Shown: positions 45,358 to 55,006, numbered from the stretch's first letter. The stretch: 64,000 bases of DNA from Bacteroidota bacterium (GCA_023251455.1 JAHEYT010000023.1:62001-126000), one strand, 5' to 3'. The notes: a model not told the origin generated them from the letters alone. Made by a program: numbers and translations.

Positions 45358-46716
45358 CTATTTTCTTAGATAAACCTTATAACCCCATTTATCCAATTTT
45401 ACGCTTGTATCTTTCTCCAATGTTTTTAGTTCTCCTGAAAAATATTCCTGATAATCGCCTGCCTGCGAAAGTTGAATTGTTGCCTCAACCGGTTCGGCAG
45501 ATAAGTTGAAGATGGCCAATACCTGATTGTTGTCATTCTCGCGTGTGAAGGCCAAAACCTTTTCGGGCGATGAAGTCTTGACGAGCGACATCGGTCCACC
45601 GGCAGCGCCGTTTCCAAGCGCCGGATTGTTGTGCTTCAGGCTGGTCAGCAACTGATAAAACTTCTGCATCTCCAGGTTACTCCAGTTGATGGTATCTTTT
45701 TCGAAGAACAGCAAGCGCTTTTTAAGACCTGCTTCCTGACCGCTGTAAAGCAGCGGAATACCTTCCAGTGTAAATGTCAGCGTGGCAAATGTTTTCACCG
45801 CTTCGCCCATACGTTCGTATTCACTTCCGGCCCAGCTATTTTCGTCGTGATTGGTAATAAACTGCATAGGGAAAGCTCCCTTTGCATATTTGCTTACCGA
45901 ATCGGTATAATATTTCTGAATGTCGGCAGCCGATTTTTTGCCTTGAGCCACTTCATTCAGGATGTGATGCAGCTTCCAGGTATAGTTCGATACGAATGCT
46001 TTTTTGAGAAAGTCGGGATGATCCTCATCTTCAGCCAGCATATAAACCGGTTTGATGGAATCGAGCGAAGCTGTTGCTGCTTCCCAGAAATCCTGAGGAA
46101 CTCCCCAAGCCACATCGCAGCGGAACCCGTCGATGTTGGTTTCCTTCACCCAATAATCCATGGCATCAATCATAGCCCGACGCATCGGTTTCGAATCGAA
46201 ATTCAGGTCAGCAATGTCAGACCAGTCCGGATTTGGTGGAATTACATTGCCCAGAGAATCTTGGGTGTACCATTCTTTGTGGTCAGTTATCCACTGATTA
46301 TCCCAGCCGGTGTGGTTGGCCACCCAGTCGATGATCACCTTGAATCCCAATTCGTGAGCTTTATTTACAAGATTCTTGAAATCATCCAATGTCCCGAATT
46401 CTGGATTGATTCCTTTGTAATCTTTCACCGCATAATACGAGCCCAGACTTCCTTTCCTGTTTTTCTCCGAAATGGGATGAATCGGCATAATCCATAAAAT
46501 ATCGACGCCCAATTCTTTCAGTCGTGGCAGGTGAGTTTCAAAAGCTTTGAATGTTCCTTCAGGTGTGTATTGACGAATATTCACCTCGTACAGTACTGAA
46601 TTTTTAGTCCATTCCGGAACATGCGTTTTTACTTCCGGGGATTTTGTTGCTGGTTGGCACGAGTACAAAGCCAAAGCCAGTAATGGAAGATAGAACAGGT
46701 TTTTAATTTTATTCAT
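45358..46716 (-). CDS. GH13 alpha-amylase family lipoprotein
   Basis: 452 aa. Signal ends in lipobox LYSC (LALALYSCQPA), so it is membrane-anchored, likely periplasmic or surface. The TIM-barrel motifs are intact: DWVANHTGW (region I), GFRCDVAWG (nucleophile Asp), MLAEDEDH (acid Glu) and ITNHDENSW (stabiliser Asp), and a short C-terminal beta-domain follows. It should hydrolyse alpha-1,4-glucans or maltooligosaccharides. It is the last gene of the minus-strand arm of the maltodextrin locus, 106 nt after the SusA-like gene. Confidence 0.9.
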   Translation of the reverse strand: MNKIKNLFYLPLLALALYSCQPATKSPEVKTHVPEWTKNSVLYEVNIRQYTPEGTFKAFETHLPRLKELGVDILWIMPIHPISEKNRKGSLGSYYAVKDYKGINPEFGTLDDFKNLVNKAHELGFKVIIDWVANHTGWDNQWITDHKEWYTQDSLGNVIPPNPDWSDIADLNFDSKPMRRAMIDAMDYWVKETNIDGFRCDVAWGVPQDFWEAATASLDSIKPVYMLAEDEDHPDFLKKAFVSNYTWKLHHILNEVAQGKKSAADIQKYYTDSVSKYAKGAFPMQFITNHDENSWAGSEYERMGEAVKTFATLTFTLEGIPLLYSGQEAGLKKRLLFFEKDTINWSNLEMQKFYQLLTSLKHNNPALGNGAAGGPMSLVKTSSPEKVLAFTRENDNNQVLAIFNLSAEPVEATIQLSQAGDYQEYFSGELKTLEKDTSVKLDKWGYKVYLRK

Positions 46717-46751
46717 AATAAGATGTTGAAAATGTTGTCGTTGTTGTAATT

Positions 46752-46815
46752 GTTACGAGTTTCGGGATACGAGTTACGTGTTTTTACCCGCAACTCGTAT
46801 CTCGCAACTCGTAAC
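46752..46815. repeat. 24-bp imperfect inverted repeat
   Basis: GTTACGAGTT + TCGGGATACGAGTT (46752-46775) pairs with AACTCGTATCTCGCAACTCGTAAC (46792-46815) apart from two positions, with a 16-nt loop. It separates the two GH13 genes and has no T-run, so it may limit read-through or be a REP-type repeat. Confidence 0.65.
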
Positions 46816-46822
46816 AGAGATT

Positions 46823-48664
46823 TTACTTCATCTCAATAATCATAGCCGACATGGCAGGTACTTTCAGGTTTTTCAGATCAGCAATTGTAGTTCCTGAAAT
46901 GACTTCTTTCCCTGAAGTACAATTAGTCATTACCTCGCTGAAACGACCGGTGTCAATAGTTTTTTCCTGAGCATTTTTATTCAGCACAACCATCACTTTT
47001 CCGGATTGGTTGTACCGGAAATACACGTAAATGCCATTTTCAGGGGCAAAATGTTTCAGCTCTCCGAATTGAACGGAGGCATTTGTTTTCCTCCAGTTCA
47101 GCACCTTCCGGATATATTCCTGCGCCTGTTTTTGTTTGTCGGTCAGACCAGTTCCAATAAAAGCATTCACCTGATCGCCTGCCCATCCTCCCGGAAAATC
47201 GGAACGGATAACCCCATGTTCTTCGGTTCCCGGATTCGACATCAGAATTTCGGTTCCATAGAAAAGCTGAGGAATTCCGCGGGTTGTGGCATAATAGGCA
47301 ATTCCCATTTTCAACAAATCGACGTTTTCTCCCAGTTGGGTATAAAATCTCGACATATCGTGATTATCAGGAAAAATAACCAGTTTTTCAGGATCTGCGA
47401 ACTGAAAGTCGTTGGAGAGGGCTTCGTACAAAGTCACCAATCCCCCACCCCATGTTTCAGGATTTTTCAGGCTTTGAACAACCGCATTGTTCAGCGGAAA
47501 GTCCATTAAACCGGGAAGGTTTGAAACGTATCCATCCTGATTATGCTTGCCTTTTTGCCAGTAAGCTACAGTCGCCGGATTCATCGACCACTCTTCTCCA
47601 ACCATGTAAAAATCAGGATATTCTTCCAGCATCCGGTTAGTCCATTCGGCCATGGCAAATTTGTCAGGATAAGGATAAGTGTCCATTCTAATTCCATCCA
47701 ACCCAACATATTCTGTCCACCAAATGCTGTTCTGAATGAGATAATTCAGCAGGAACGGATTACGCTGGTTCATGTCGGGCATCGAAGGAACAAACCATCC
47801 GTCGGACATGGCTTTTTTGTCGGCTTCCGAGGCATGTGGGTCTTGATTTACCGTGCGACGGTGAGTCGTAATTTTATATTCCGGATAAAAGTTCAGCCAG
47901 TCGGCCGATGGCATGTCGTTCATCCACCAATGTTCGGAACCAATATGGTTGAAAATCATATCCATCATCAGTTTCATGCCTTTCTGGTGGATCGCTTTTC
48001 CCAATTCGCGGTATTCTTCGTTGCTTCCGTAACGAGGATCAACGCTGTAAAAATCGGTGGTCGAATAGCCGTGGTACGAAACCTGGGTCATGTTATTTTC
48101 GAGTACCGGGTTGAGCCAAACTGACGTAAAGCCCATGCCAGACAAATAATCCAGACTGTTTTTTATTCCCTGAATGTCGCCACCATGACGACCATTCATG
48201 TGTGTACGATTGGGCAATTCTTTCATTCCAACTACCGCGTCGTTCTGCGGATTTCCGTTGACGAAACGGTCAGGCGTAATCAGGTATATCACGTCCGAAC
48301 CATCAAAACCTTTTCGGTTGGCCGAATTGGGTTCCCGGTTTTTTAATTCGTAGGTATAACTCACCAGTTCCTTTTTGTTTTTTCTGAATTGAATCTGGAA
48401 TGATCCGGCTTTGGCTTCCGGAGAAATGCTTAAATCAATAAACACGTAGTTTGGATTTTCCTGACGGCTGATGGTTTGAATTTTCACGCCTGGATAATTC
48501 AAGCTGATTTCAGTTGTGGCAATTTCATGTCCGTGAATCATCAACTGAACAGTTGGATTTTTCATGCCTACCCACCAAAAGGTCGGTTCGACGCGGTCAA
48601 CATTCAGCGCAAAAGTTGAAATGCTGAATGCAATCGAAATAATAAATATTGATAGTTTTTTCAT
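46823..48664 (-). CDS. SusA-like neopullulanase (GH13)
   Basis: 613 aa with a Sec signal (SIFIISIAFSISTFA). The N-terminal Ig-like domain starts VDRVEPTFWWVGMKNPTVQLM, the cyclomaltodextrinase/neopullulanase N-domain. The barrel has DMIFNHIGSEHWW, GIRMDTYPYP (nucleophile Asp), YMVGEEWS (acid Glu) and FPDNHDMSR (Asp), and a C-terminal beta-domain. As in SusA it should act in the periplasm on maltooligosaccharides and cyclodextrins. It ends 106 nt before the lipoprotein and starts 6 nt after GH65 in the same direction. Confidence 0.9.
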   Translation of the reverse strand: MKKLSIFIISIAFSISTFALNVDRVEPTFWWVGMKNPTVQLMIHGHEIATTEISLNYPGVKIQTISRQENPNYVFIDLSISPEAKAGSFQIQFRKNKKELVSYTYELKNREPNSANRKGFDGSDVIYLITPDRFVNGNPQNDAVVGMKELPNRTHMNGRHGGDIQGIKNSLDYLSGMGFTSVWLNPVLENNMTQVSYHGYSTTDFYSVDPRYGSNEEYRELGKAIHQKGMKLMMDMIFNHIGSEHWWMNDMPSADWLNFYPEYKITTHRRTVNQDPHASEADKKAMSDGWFVPSMPDMNQRNPFLLNYLIQNSIWWTEYVGLDGIRMDTYPYPDKFAMAEWTNRMLEEYPDFYMVGEEWSMNPATVAYWQKGKHNQDGYVSNLPGLMDFPLNNAVVQSLKNPETWGGGLVTLYEALSNDFQFADPEKLVIFPDNHDMSRFYTQLGENVDLLKMGIAYYATTRGIPQLFYGTEILMSNPGTEEHGVIRSDFPGGWAGDQVNAFIGTGLTDKQKQAQEYIRKVLNWRKTNASVQFGELKHFAPENGIYVYFRYNQSGKVMVVLNKNAQEKTIDTGRFSEVMTNCTSGKEVISGTTIADLKNLKVPAMSAMIIEMK

Positions 48665-48670
48665 GATAAA

Positions 48671-50989
48671 TTATTGTGACTGGTTAGTAATCGTTAACTC
48701 ATTTTTAGCAAGCAGATGGTACTGAATTCCAAGGACAACCAATTCGATCTCGATTTTAGAATGGTTGACCAATCGGAAATCTGATCTGTTCATGATAAAT
48801 TCGAGATGCGCTCCCCTGAAATTCAGGCGAAAAGAATACGAATTCCATCCATCGGGAATAAACGGATTGAAGCTCAATTGACCTTTTTGAATGCGCATTC
48901 CGCCAAAACCCTGAACAAAAGCCATCCACGTTCCACCCATACTGGTAACGTGCAGGCCGTCGCAAGTATCGTTGTTGTAATCGTCCAAATCGAGCCGGGC
49001 AGTGCGCAAATACATTTCGTAAGCTTTTCCCTGCCGGCCAATGGATGCCGCCAGAATGGAATGAATGCAGCATGAAAGCGATGATTCATGCACCGTAAGC
49101 GGTTCATAAAAATCAAAATGACGCTCAATGCTTTCCCGGTCGAAGTTGTCTTCGAACCAGAAAATGCTCTGTAAAGTATCAGCTTGCTTAATATATGGCG
49201 AGCGCAAGATCCGATCCCATGACCATTTTTGATTAATCGGCCGATCTTCGGGTTTTAACTCACTCGCCGGAATTAGTTCCTTATCGAGAAAACCATCCTG
49301 CTGAAGGTAAATTTTGCGTGTAAAATCGAACGGGAAATACATGTCTTTAATAATCATTTTCCAACGCGAAGTTTCGTTCAACTCCTTCAACTTATGCTTT
49401 TTAACCAAATCCTCGAACAGAATTGAATGCTCCTTCTTCAGGAAATCAATGGCTTCGAGCGTATATTTTAAGGTCCACACAGCCATATAACTTGTGTGGA
49501 AGTTGTTGTTCACATTGTTTTCGTATTCGTTGGGTCCGGTAACGCCCAGCAATACAAATTTCTTCTTCTCTTCCGACCAGTTCACGCGCTGGCTCCAGAA
49601 GCGCGACAAGGCAAGCAACACTTCGAACCCGTATGGTGCGAGGTATTCTTTATCGCCCGTATAGCTGATATAATTATAGATTCCGTAGGCAATAGCCCCG
49701 TTGCGGTGAATTTCTTCAAAGGTAATTTCCCATTCGTTATGGCATTCTTCGCCATTTATTGTTACCATCGGAAACAGGGCTGCACCATCGGTAAAACCGA
49801 GCTTTTCAGCATTTTCGATGGCTTTTTTCAGATGCTTGTAACGATACAACAACAGTTTTTTCGATACCATTTGCGGTGCCGTTCCAAGTGTAAACGGAAG
49901 ACAATAAGCCTCGGTATCCCAATAGGTTACACCACCATATTTTTCACCTGTGAATCCTTTGGGTCCGATGTTCAGCCGTTCGTCGTCACCCAAATAGGTT
50001 TGGTTCAGCTGGAAAATATTAAATCGGATTCCTTGCTGGGCGGCCACATCGCCTTCGATGCGAATGTCGCTCGTTTCCCAACGTTTCGCCCAGGCCCTTT
50101 CCTGATCGGCAAAAAGTTTGTCGAATCCTTTGTCGGAAGCTCTTTTCAGCGTTTTTTCGGTTGCTTCCTGAAGTTTATTTTTGGAGTGATTGAGCGTTGA
50201 CACAATGGCTGCATATTTCTCGATGCAAACCTCTTCTCCCTTGGTTACCCAAACTTTAAAATCAGCTCCGATATATTTTTCTTTTTCGATGTTTCTCGTC
50301 TCAACAGCAATCGATTCCTGATTCAGTTTTACTTTGAAATTCATTCCGGTAGAAACCTGAAAGGCTGTCTTTTTGGTCTCCACACAAACAAACCCGTTAC
50401 AGCCATCCATTTTCTGAGCAATGCCAATCCAGAAGTTCTCGTCGTAGTTCGAATCCTCGTTAACCACATCACCGTCGATGTATGGCTGAAATGAAATTTC
50501 GCCTGAAAAATTAAGCGCTTTTACCGAGTACCGGATGGCGCCAATTTCCTGATCGGCAATACTTAAAAATCGACGGGAATGGACCTCAAGTTGTTTTCCT
50601 GACGATAATTCGGCAACGAAATGGCGCGTCAACAAACCCGATTTCATATCGAGGTCACGGTAAAACAAGTTGATTTTTGCTGTGTTTAAATCCAACTCTT
50701 CGCCATCCACCGAAACATTAATTCCAATCCAGTTGGTGGCATTCAGGATTTTGGCAAAATATTTAGGGTAGCCATTCTTCCACCAGCCCACACGGGTTTT
50801 GTCAGGATAATAAACACCGGCAACATAACTTCCGCGAAGGGTGTCTCCGGTATATTTTTCTTCGAAGTTGGCCCGCTGTCCGGTTCTGCCGTTGCCAATG
50901 CTGAGCAAACTTTCGGTAATGCGGTTATCTTCTTTGTGAAATCCCTTCTCGATGATCTTCCACTCGTTATGTATGATGTAGTTTTTCAT
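48671..50989 (-). CDS. GH65 maltose phosphorylase-like
   Basis: 772 aa from ATG 50989; the longer frame begins with TTG at 51004. GH65 features are present: the (alpha/alpha)6 barrel with NEWEITFEEIHRNGAIAYG, where Glu421 fits the catalytic acid position, plus phosphate-site-like blocks (GPNEYENNV, LHVTSMGGTWMAFVQGFGG). No signal peptide, so it is cytoplasmic. It would split maltose (or a related disaccharide) with phosphate to glucose and beta-glucose-1-phosphate. pgmB lies 73 nt upstream in the transcript, which strongly supports the beta-anomer product. Substrate among alpha-glucosides not fixed. Confidence 0.9.
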   Translation of the reverse strand: MKNYIIHNEWKIIEKGFHKEDNRITESLLSIGNGRTGQRANFEEKYTGDTLRGSYVAGVYYPDKTRVGWWKNGYPKYFAKILNATNWIGINVSVDGEELDLNTAKINLFYRDLDMKSGLLTRHFVAELSSGKQLEVHSRRFLSIADQEIGAIRYSVKALNFSGEISFQPYIDGDVVNEDSNYDENFWIGIAQKMDGCNGFVCVETKKTAFQVSTGMNFKVKLNQESIAVETRNIEKEKYIGADFKVWVTKGEEVCIEKYAAIVSTLNHSKNKLQEATEKTLKRASDKGFDKLFADQERAWAKRWETSDIRIEGDVAAQQGIRFNIFQLNQTYLGDDERLNIGPKGFTGEKYGGVTYWDTEAYCLPFTLGTAPQMVSKKLLLYRYKHLKKAIENAEKLGFTDGAALFPMVTINGEECHNEWEITFEEIHRNGAIAYGIYNYISYTGDKEYLAPYGFEVLLALSRFWSQRVNWSEEKKKFVLLGVTGPNEYENNVNNNFHTSYMAVWTLKYTLEAIDFLKKEHSILFEDLVKKHKLKELNETSRWKMIIKDMYFPFDFTRKIYLQQDGFLDKELIPASELKPEDRPINQKWSWDRILRSPYIKQADTLQSIFWFEDNFDRESIERHFDFYEPLTVHESSLSCCIHSILAASIGRQGKAYEMYLRTARLDLDDYNNDTCDGLHVTSMGGTWMAFVQGFGGMRIQKGQLSFNPFIPDGWNSYSFRLNFRGAHLEFIMNRSDFRLVNHSKIEIELVVLGIQYHLLAKNELTITNQSQ

Positions 50990-51062
50990 ATAATCTAATT
51001 TCAATCGAAGTTCTACAAGTTGTTTATAGTCACATTGACCATATAGGTTTTTCCAGTGTGCC

Positions 51063-51743
51063 CTATGTGTCTATATGGTTTTCAATTGTCATTTCTCCAA
51101 ATGCACGTTTCAATTTCTCGACAGTAAATCCGTCGAAACCCGGAATAACCAGATCCGCAAAACCCAATGTTTCGGGATCGCCAATACCAACCGAATACAT
51201 GTTGGCATTTTGCGCGGCCTCAATTCCGGCAATGGCATCTTCAAATACCACACAGTTCTCGGGTAAAACGCCCAGTTTTTCAGCCCCTTTCAGAAATACT
51301 TCCGGATTTGGTTTGGCTTCCGAGATGGAATTGCCATCCACTATCGCGTCAAACATTCCGGAGAGTTGAATACGTTCCAGAATTATCGGAGCATTTTTGC
51401 TTGCCGAGCCCAATGCTATTCCGATTCCAGCAGTTCTTAATTCCTGAAGAAAGTTCTCAACTCCGGGCAAGGTTTCTTCTGATGTCATCTTTTCGATGTA
51501 ACTCACATAAAGCGTGTTCTTCTTTTCGGCCATCGCCAGTTTTTCGGATTCTGAGAACTGTAACCCTCCAATTTCGAGGAGGATATCAAGCGACTGCATC
51601 CGGCTAACGCCTTTCAACCGCTCATTATCTTCAAGGGTAAATTCAAAACCCAACTCTTCGGCCAAGGCCTTCCACGCAATAAAATGGTACATGGCTGTAT
51701 CAACCACTACCCCATCCAAATCAAACAGACAAGCTTCAATCAT
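51063..51743 (-). CDS. pgmB: Beta-phosphoglucomutase
   Basis: 226-aa HAD-superfamily mutase. The nucleophile Asp8 and acid/base Asp10 lie in LFDLDGVVVDT; the cap domain carries LKGVSRMQSLD; ALGSASKNAP and FEDAIAGIEAA are the HAD motifs II/III. It converts beta-glucose-1-phosphate to glucose-6-phosphate, closing the phosphorolytic route begun by the adjacent GH65. It lies between GH65 and the MFS gene on the same strand. Confidence 0.94.
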   Translation of the reverse strand: MIEACLFDLDGVVVDTAMYHFIAWKALAEELGFEFTLEDNERLKGVSRMQSLDILLEIGGLQFSESEKLAMAEKKNTLYVSYIEKMTSEETLPGVENFLQELRTAGIGIALGSASKNAPIILERIQLSGMFDAIVDGNSISEAKPNPEVFLKGAEKLGVLPENCVVFEDAIAGIEAAQNANMYSVGIGDPETLGFADLVIPGFDGFTVEKLKRAFGEMTIENHIDT

Positions 51744-51916
51744 TATTTTTTTGAATTATAAATCCCTTTTAAGCGTATATTCCATTTCGTCCGAAACAGG
51801 ATCACCTCATTGTTGATCAAATACCACGGACGATTTTTCTTAGTTTTATTCCATCTACAAAGATTTCGCTCCTGCCGGAGCTAAAAACCTTTTCCTTTCT
51901 TCGTTTTCCTTTTTCC

Positions 51917-53431
51917 TTATTTCTGATCAACGTCATCAACAAACATTACACTCGCAGCAGCAATCAGTAGGGAAGCGCCACCCAAAATAAGAGCATAAAT
52001 GGCATGACCGTGAAACAGTACTTTGGTGAAAAATCCAAGAATACTGGCAGCCAGAATCTGCGGAATCACAATGAAAAAGTTAAAAATTCCCATGTAGGTT
52101 CCCATCTTCTGTGCGGGCAGCGATCCGGTAAGAATGGCGTATGGCATCGATAAAATGCTGGCCCAGGCAAATCCCACACCCAACATCGAAACGACAAGCA
52201 TATGCGGATCTTTAACCACGTAAAACGAAGCCAGTCCGATTCCACCACAAACCAGAGCAATGGCATGTGCCATTTTCCGGCTGGTCCATTTGGCCAACAC
52301 CGGAAGCAAGAATGCTACAACTGCAGCAAAACCGTTGTAAGTGGCGAACAGGACCCCGACCCAATTGGCTCCTTCGTTATACAAAGCCGAAGCCGTATCG
52401 CTGGTTCCGTAGATGTGACTGGTGACTGCCGACGTGGAATAAATCCACATGGCAAAGAGCGCAAACCATGAAAAGAACTGTACAATTGCCAGCTGTTTCA
52501 TGGTTTTGGGCATGTTCATCAAATCAGTCATTACTTCAACAAGACCGCTTTGAACCAAGCCTTGCCGGGTGTACCAGGCAGAAATCAGCAAAATAAGTCC
52601 GAAAGCGCCAAGGCCAACCGAAAGCACATACAATTCTTTTTCCCAACCCATTTGTTGAATGAGCAGACTTCCAAGAATTCCGGTAATCAGAAAAATTAAA
52701 CCATTCCGGATAAAACCAGGAAGCAGATTGGCTGATGAAGTTACAGGTGTTTCAAAAGCTTTTAACGACTGTTTTTTCTCCGCCTCAAATTCGTTGAGTT
52801 CATCGGGCGAATACTCTTTGGTTGAGAAAACGGTCCAAAGGACTGCAAGTAGAAAAATAGCCCCTCCAAGGTAAAACGAAAGCTTTACCGACTGCGGAAT
52901 CCGCTCTCCAGCTACCACTTCGTTCGATACATTAAACCAGTTAGTAAAAACCCAGGGAAGAGCCGAAGCAACAACCGCACCTGTACCAATGAAGAAGCTC
53001 TGCATGGCAAACCCGGTTGTCCGTTGCTCGCTGGGTAGCATGTCGCCAACAAATGCACGGAAAGGTTCCATCGAAACATTAATCGAAGCATCCATCATCC
53101 AGAGCAATCCGGCGGCAATCCACAAAGTGGGCGAATTGGGCATAACAAGCAGTGCCAACGATGCAAGAATAGCTCCAACCAAAAAAAATGGACGACGCCG
53201 TCCGAAACGGTTCCAGGTTTTGTCGCTCATGTGGCCAATAATTGGCTGAATGATTAAACCGGTTACCGGGGCGGCAATCCAAAGAATCGGGATGTCGTCA
53301 ACCTTGGCACCAAGGGTTTCGAATATTCTGCTGACATTGGCATTTTGCAAAGCAAAGCCAAACTGTATACCCAGAAAACCAAAACTCATGTTCCAGATTT
53401 GCCAAAAACTTAAAGCAGGTTTTTTCTTCAT
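51917..53431 (-). CDS. MFS sugar transporter (maltose-type)
   Basis: 504 aa, about 12 membrane helices, cytoplasmic loop between helices 6 and 7 (LNEFEAEKKQSLKAFE). The N-terminal half has NVSRIFETLGAKVDDIPILW and the motif GHMSDKTWNRFGRRRPFFLVG, as in the GPH/SLC45-like sugar permeases. It should import maltose or small maltodextrins from the periplasm for the phosphorylase. Start ATG 53431 preferred over TTG 53452. It is the first gene of the minus-strand operon after LacI, with its own promoter. Confidence 0.86.
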   Translation of the reverse strand: MKKKPALSFWQIWNMSFGFLGIQFGFALQNANVSRIFETLGAKVDDIPILWIAAPVTGLIIQPIIGHMSDKTWNRFGRRRPFFLVGAILASLALLVMPNSPTLWIAAGLLWMMDASINVSMEPFRAFVGDMLPSEQRTTGFAMQSFFIGTGAVVASALPWVFTNWFNVSNEVVAGERIPQSVKLSFYLGGAIFLLAVLWTVFSTKEYSPDELNEFEAEKKQSLKAFETPVTSSANLLPGFIRNGLIFLITGILGSLLIQQMGWEKELYVLSVGLGAFGLILLISAWYTRQGLVQSGLVEVMTDLMNMPKTMKQLAIVQFFSWFALFAMWIYSTSAVTSHIYGTSDTASALYNEGANWVGVLFATYNGFAAVVAFLLPVLAKWTSRKMAHAIALVCGGIGLASFYVVKDPHMLVVSMLGVGFAWASILSMPYAILTGSLPAQKMGTYMGIFNFFIVIPQILAASILGFFTKVLFHGHAIYALILGGASLLIAAASVMFVDDVDQK

Positions 53432-53672
53432 TTGATTAATTTTAAGATTCAAGACACAAGATAACAGATACTAGACACACAACCGGAATGTTTCAGAAAA
53501 ATGAAAGATTTGCGGTGTATGCAATGTGCACCTTTAAATTTGGATTAAAATTTTGAATCAAAACCCAAAAAGCATCATCTAATGTTTGGAATTAGTTGTC
53601 GCAAGCCTGAAACTCATTTCAGGTAGCCAAATGAAGTATGTTTGGAATTAACAGAAAACGGAATTAACGTTA

Positions 53673-53705
53673 CAAATATAAAGAAGCTTTTTTGGATATT
53701 CCAAA
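53673..53705 (-). promoter_or_regulatory. Promoter of the MFS-pgmB-GH65-GH13 operon
   Basis: On the minus strand, TTTG (53705-53702) is followed after 21 nt by TATATTTG (53680-53673), a full match to the Bacteroidetes -33/-7 layout. A LacI-type palindrome lies about 65 nt upstream of the -33 box. Confidence 0.65.
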
Positions 53706-53770
53706 TTTAAAATTCTCCAGATGCCTTATCTGACAGGCAAAACAGAGGTTTAGAAGGTAAAAAACCGCAT

Positions 53771-53784
53771 TGCAAACGTTTGCA
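53771..53784. promoter_or_regulatory. LacI-family operator, perfect palindrome
   Basis: TGCAAACGTTTGCA is a perfect 14-nt palindrome with the central CG typical of LacI-family sites. GCAAACGTTTGCAGAAA (53772-53788) recurs with one mismatch at 54994-55010, upstream of susC. Its place upstream of the MFS promoter would suit activation or looping. Confidence 0.7.
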
Positions 53785-53817
53785 GAAAGGTGAAAATTTT
53801 TCTATTTTAAACTGAAA

Positions 53818-54837
53818 TTATTCCTTAACCGAACTACCCCGTACAATCAAATCAGCTTTCAGGACCTTTATTTCCGGAACATATTCTGCTTCGTCGGATA
53901 ATATCCGGTGAAAAAGCATATCTGCAGCAGTGGTTCCCATTTCGTAGCCATGCTGATCGACTGAGGACAAATGTGGATCGGTTACTCCTGATAAATATCC
54001 ATCGCTAAATCCAACAATCGAAACATCGTCAGGAACAATATATCCTCTTTTCATGATGGTTTGCATGGCGCCAATGGCCGTCATGTCGTTCACCGCAAAG
54101 ATTCCATCCGGAATAATTCCGGCATCCAGCATTTCGCCCACCGTATTTCTGGCTTTTTCGAAGGTATCGGCTTCAATGATCAGCCGATTGTCGATAGGCA
54201 AACCTGCTTCAGTCAGGGCATTTATATAACCCTGAAGGCGATCCCGTCCGATGACCAGTCCTTGAGGACCGGCAAAATGGGCAATCCGCTTCCGTCCGTT
54301 TTCAATAAGGTGGCGGGTTGCATTGTATGAAGCATCAATATCGTCAGTAATAATCTGATCTGCATCAATCCCCGGAGCAATGCGGTCAAAAAATACCAGT
54401 GGGATTCCGCCTTCCTGCAAGTTCACAAAATGATCGAACGAATTGGTTTCCTTTGAAATTGAGATTAATATTCCATCAACTCGGTGCGAAAGCAACGCAT
54501 TGGCATTGGCTACTTCACGGGCAAATTTTTCGTTCGACTGGCAAATAATAACTGTATACCCTTTTTGTGAAGCAACATCTTCAATCCCACTGATTACTGA
54601 AGAGAAAAAATAATGGACGATTTCGGGAATAATAATACCAATGGTGTTGCTACGGCTATTCTTCAAACTTAAAGCCACTGCATTGGGCTGGTATTTCAGC
54701 TTGCTGGCAAGTTCGTTAACTGCCTTCTTGGTATCGGTATTAATATCCGGATGATCCTTCAGCGCCCGGGATACAGTGGAAGGCGAAATACCCAATATTC
54801 GAGCAATATCCTTAATTGTAATCTGATTGCTTCGCAT
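53818..54837 (-). CDS. LacI-family transcriptional regulator
   Basis: 339 aa. The helix-turn-helix is at residues 5-26 (TIKDIARILGISPSTVSRAL), followed by the hinge helix (YQPNAVALSLKNSRSNTIGI) and a periplasmic-binding-protein-like effector domain. It lies between the two arms of the locus and diverges from susC, so it is the obvious regulator. The effector is probably maltose, a maltooligosaccharide or a phosphorylated sugar, and the sites are the palindromes at 53771 and 54993. B. thetaiotaomicron uses SusR for its sus genes, so LacI control is a different solution. Confidence 0.9.
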   Translation of the reverse strand: MRSNQITIKDIARILGISPSTVSRALKDHPDINTDTKKAVNELASKLKYQPNAVALSLKNSRSNTIGIIIPEIVHYFFSSVISGIEDVASQKGYTVIICQSNEKFAREVANANALLSHRVDGILISISKETNSFDHFVNLQEGGIPLVFFDRIAPGIDADQIITDDIDASYNATRHLIENGRKRIAHFAGPQGLVIGRDRLQGYINALTEAGLPIDNRLIIEADTFEKARNTVGEMLDAGIIPDGIFAVNDMTAIGAMQTIMKRGYIVPDDVSIVGFSDGYLSGVTDPHLSSVDQHGYEMGTTAADMLFHRILSDEAEYVPEIKVLKADLIVRGSSVKE

Positions 54838-54992
54838 TATGTCGGCAATTTATTTGGTCTTTTTTCAGAATTCTAACCTTAAAGATAAGGTTTTATTTCT
54901 ATGTTCAAAATGTTAATTCAAATGCTTTTAATGCTCCAAAAGCTACCCACCAGTTACTACCTGTTTTATAACACTCTCAATGCAAACGACAC

Positions 54993-55006
54993 CGCAAACG
55001 ATTGCA
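54993..55006. promoter_or_regulatory. LacI-family operator upstream of susC
   Basis: CGCAAACGATTGCA matches the 53771 palindrome at 12 of 14 positions, and the 17 nt from 54994 match 53772-53788 at 16. A further half-site TGCAAACG lies at 54981-54988. Possible -7 box TTACTTTGG near 55051-55059, one T short of consensus. The rest of 54838-55169 shows no gene. Confidence 0.65.

Noticed and set aside
45631-46497. Long open frame (288 aa) opposite the GH13 lipoprotein gene
   Set aside because: The minus-strand frame has all GH13 catalytic motifs and a lipobox; the plus-strand frame is antisense with a low-complexity, Phe/Ile/His-rich product.
49496-50200. Plus-strand frame of 234 aa opposite GH65
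   Set aside because: It is antisense to the conserved GH65 core and resembles no family.
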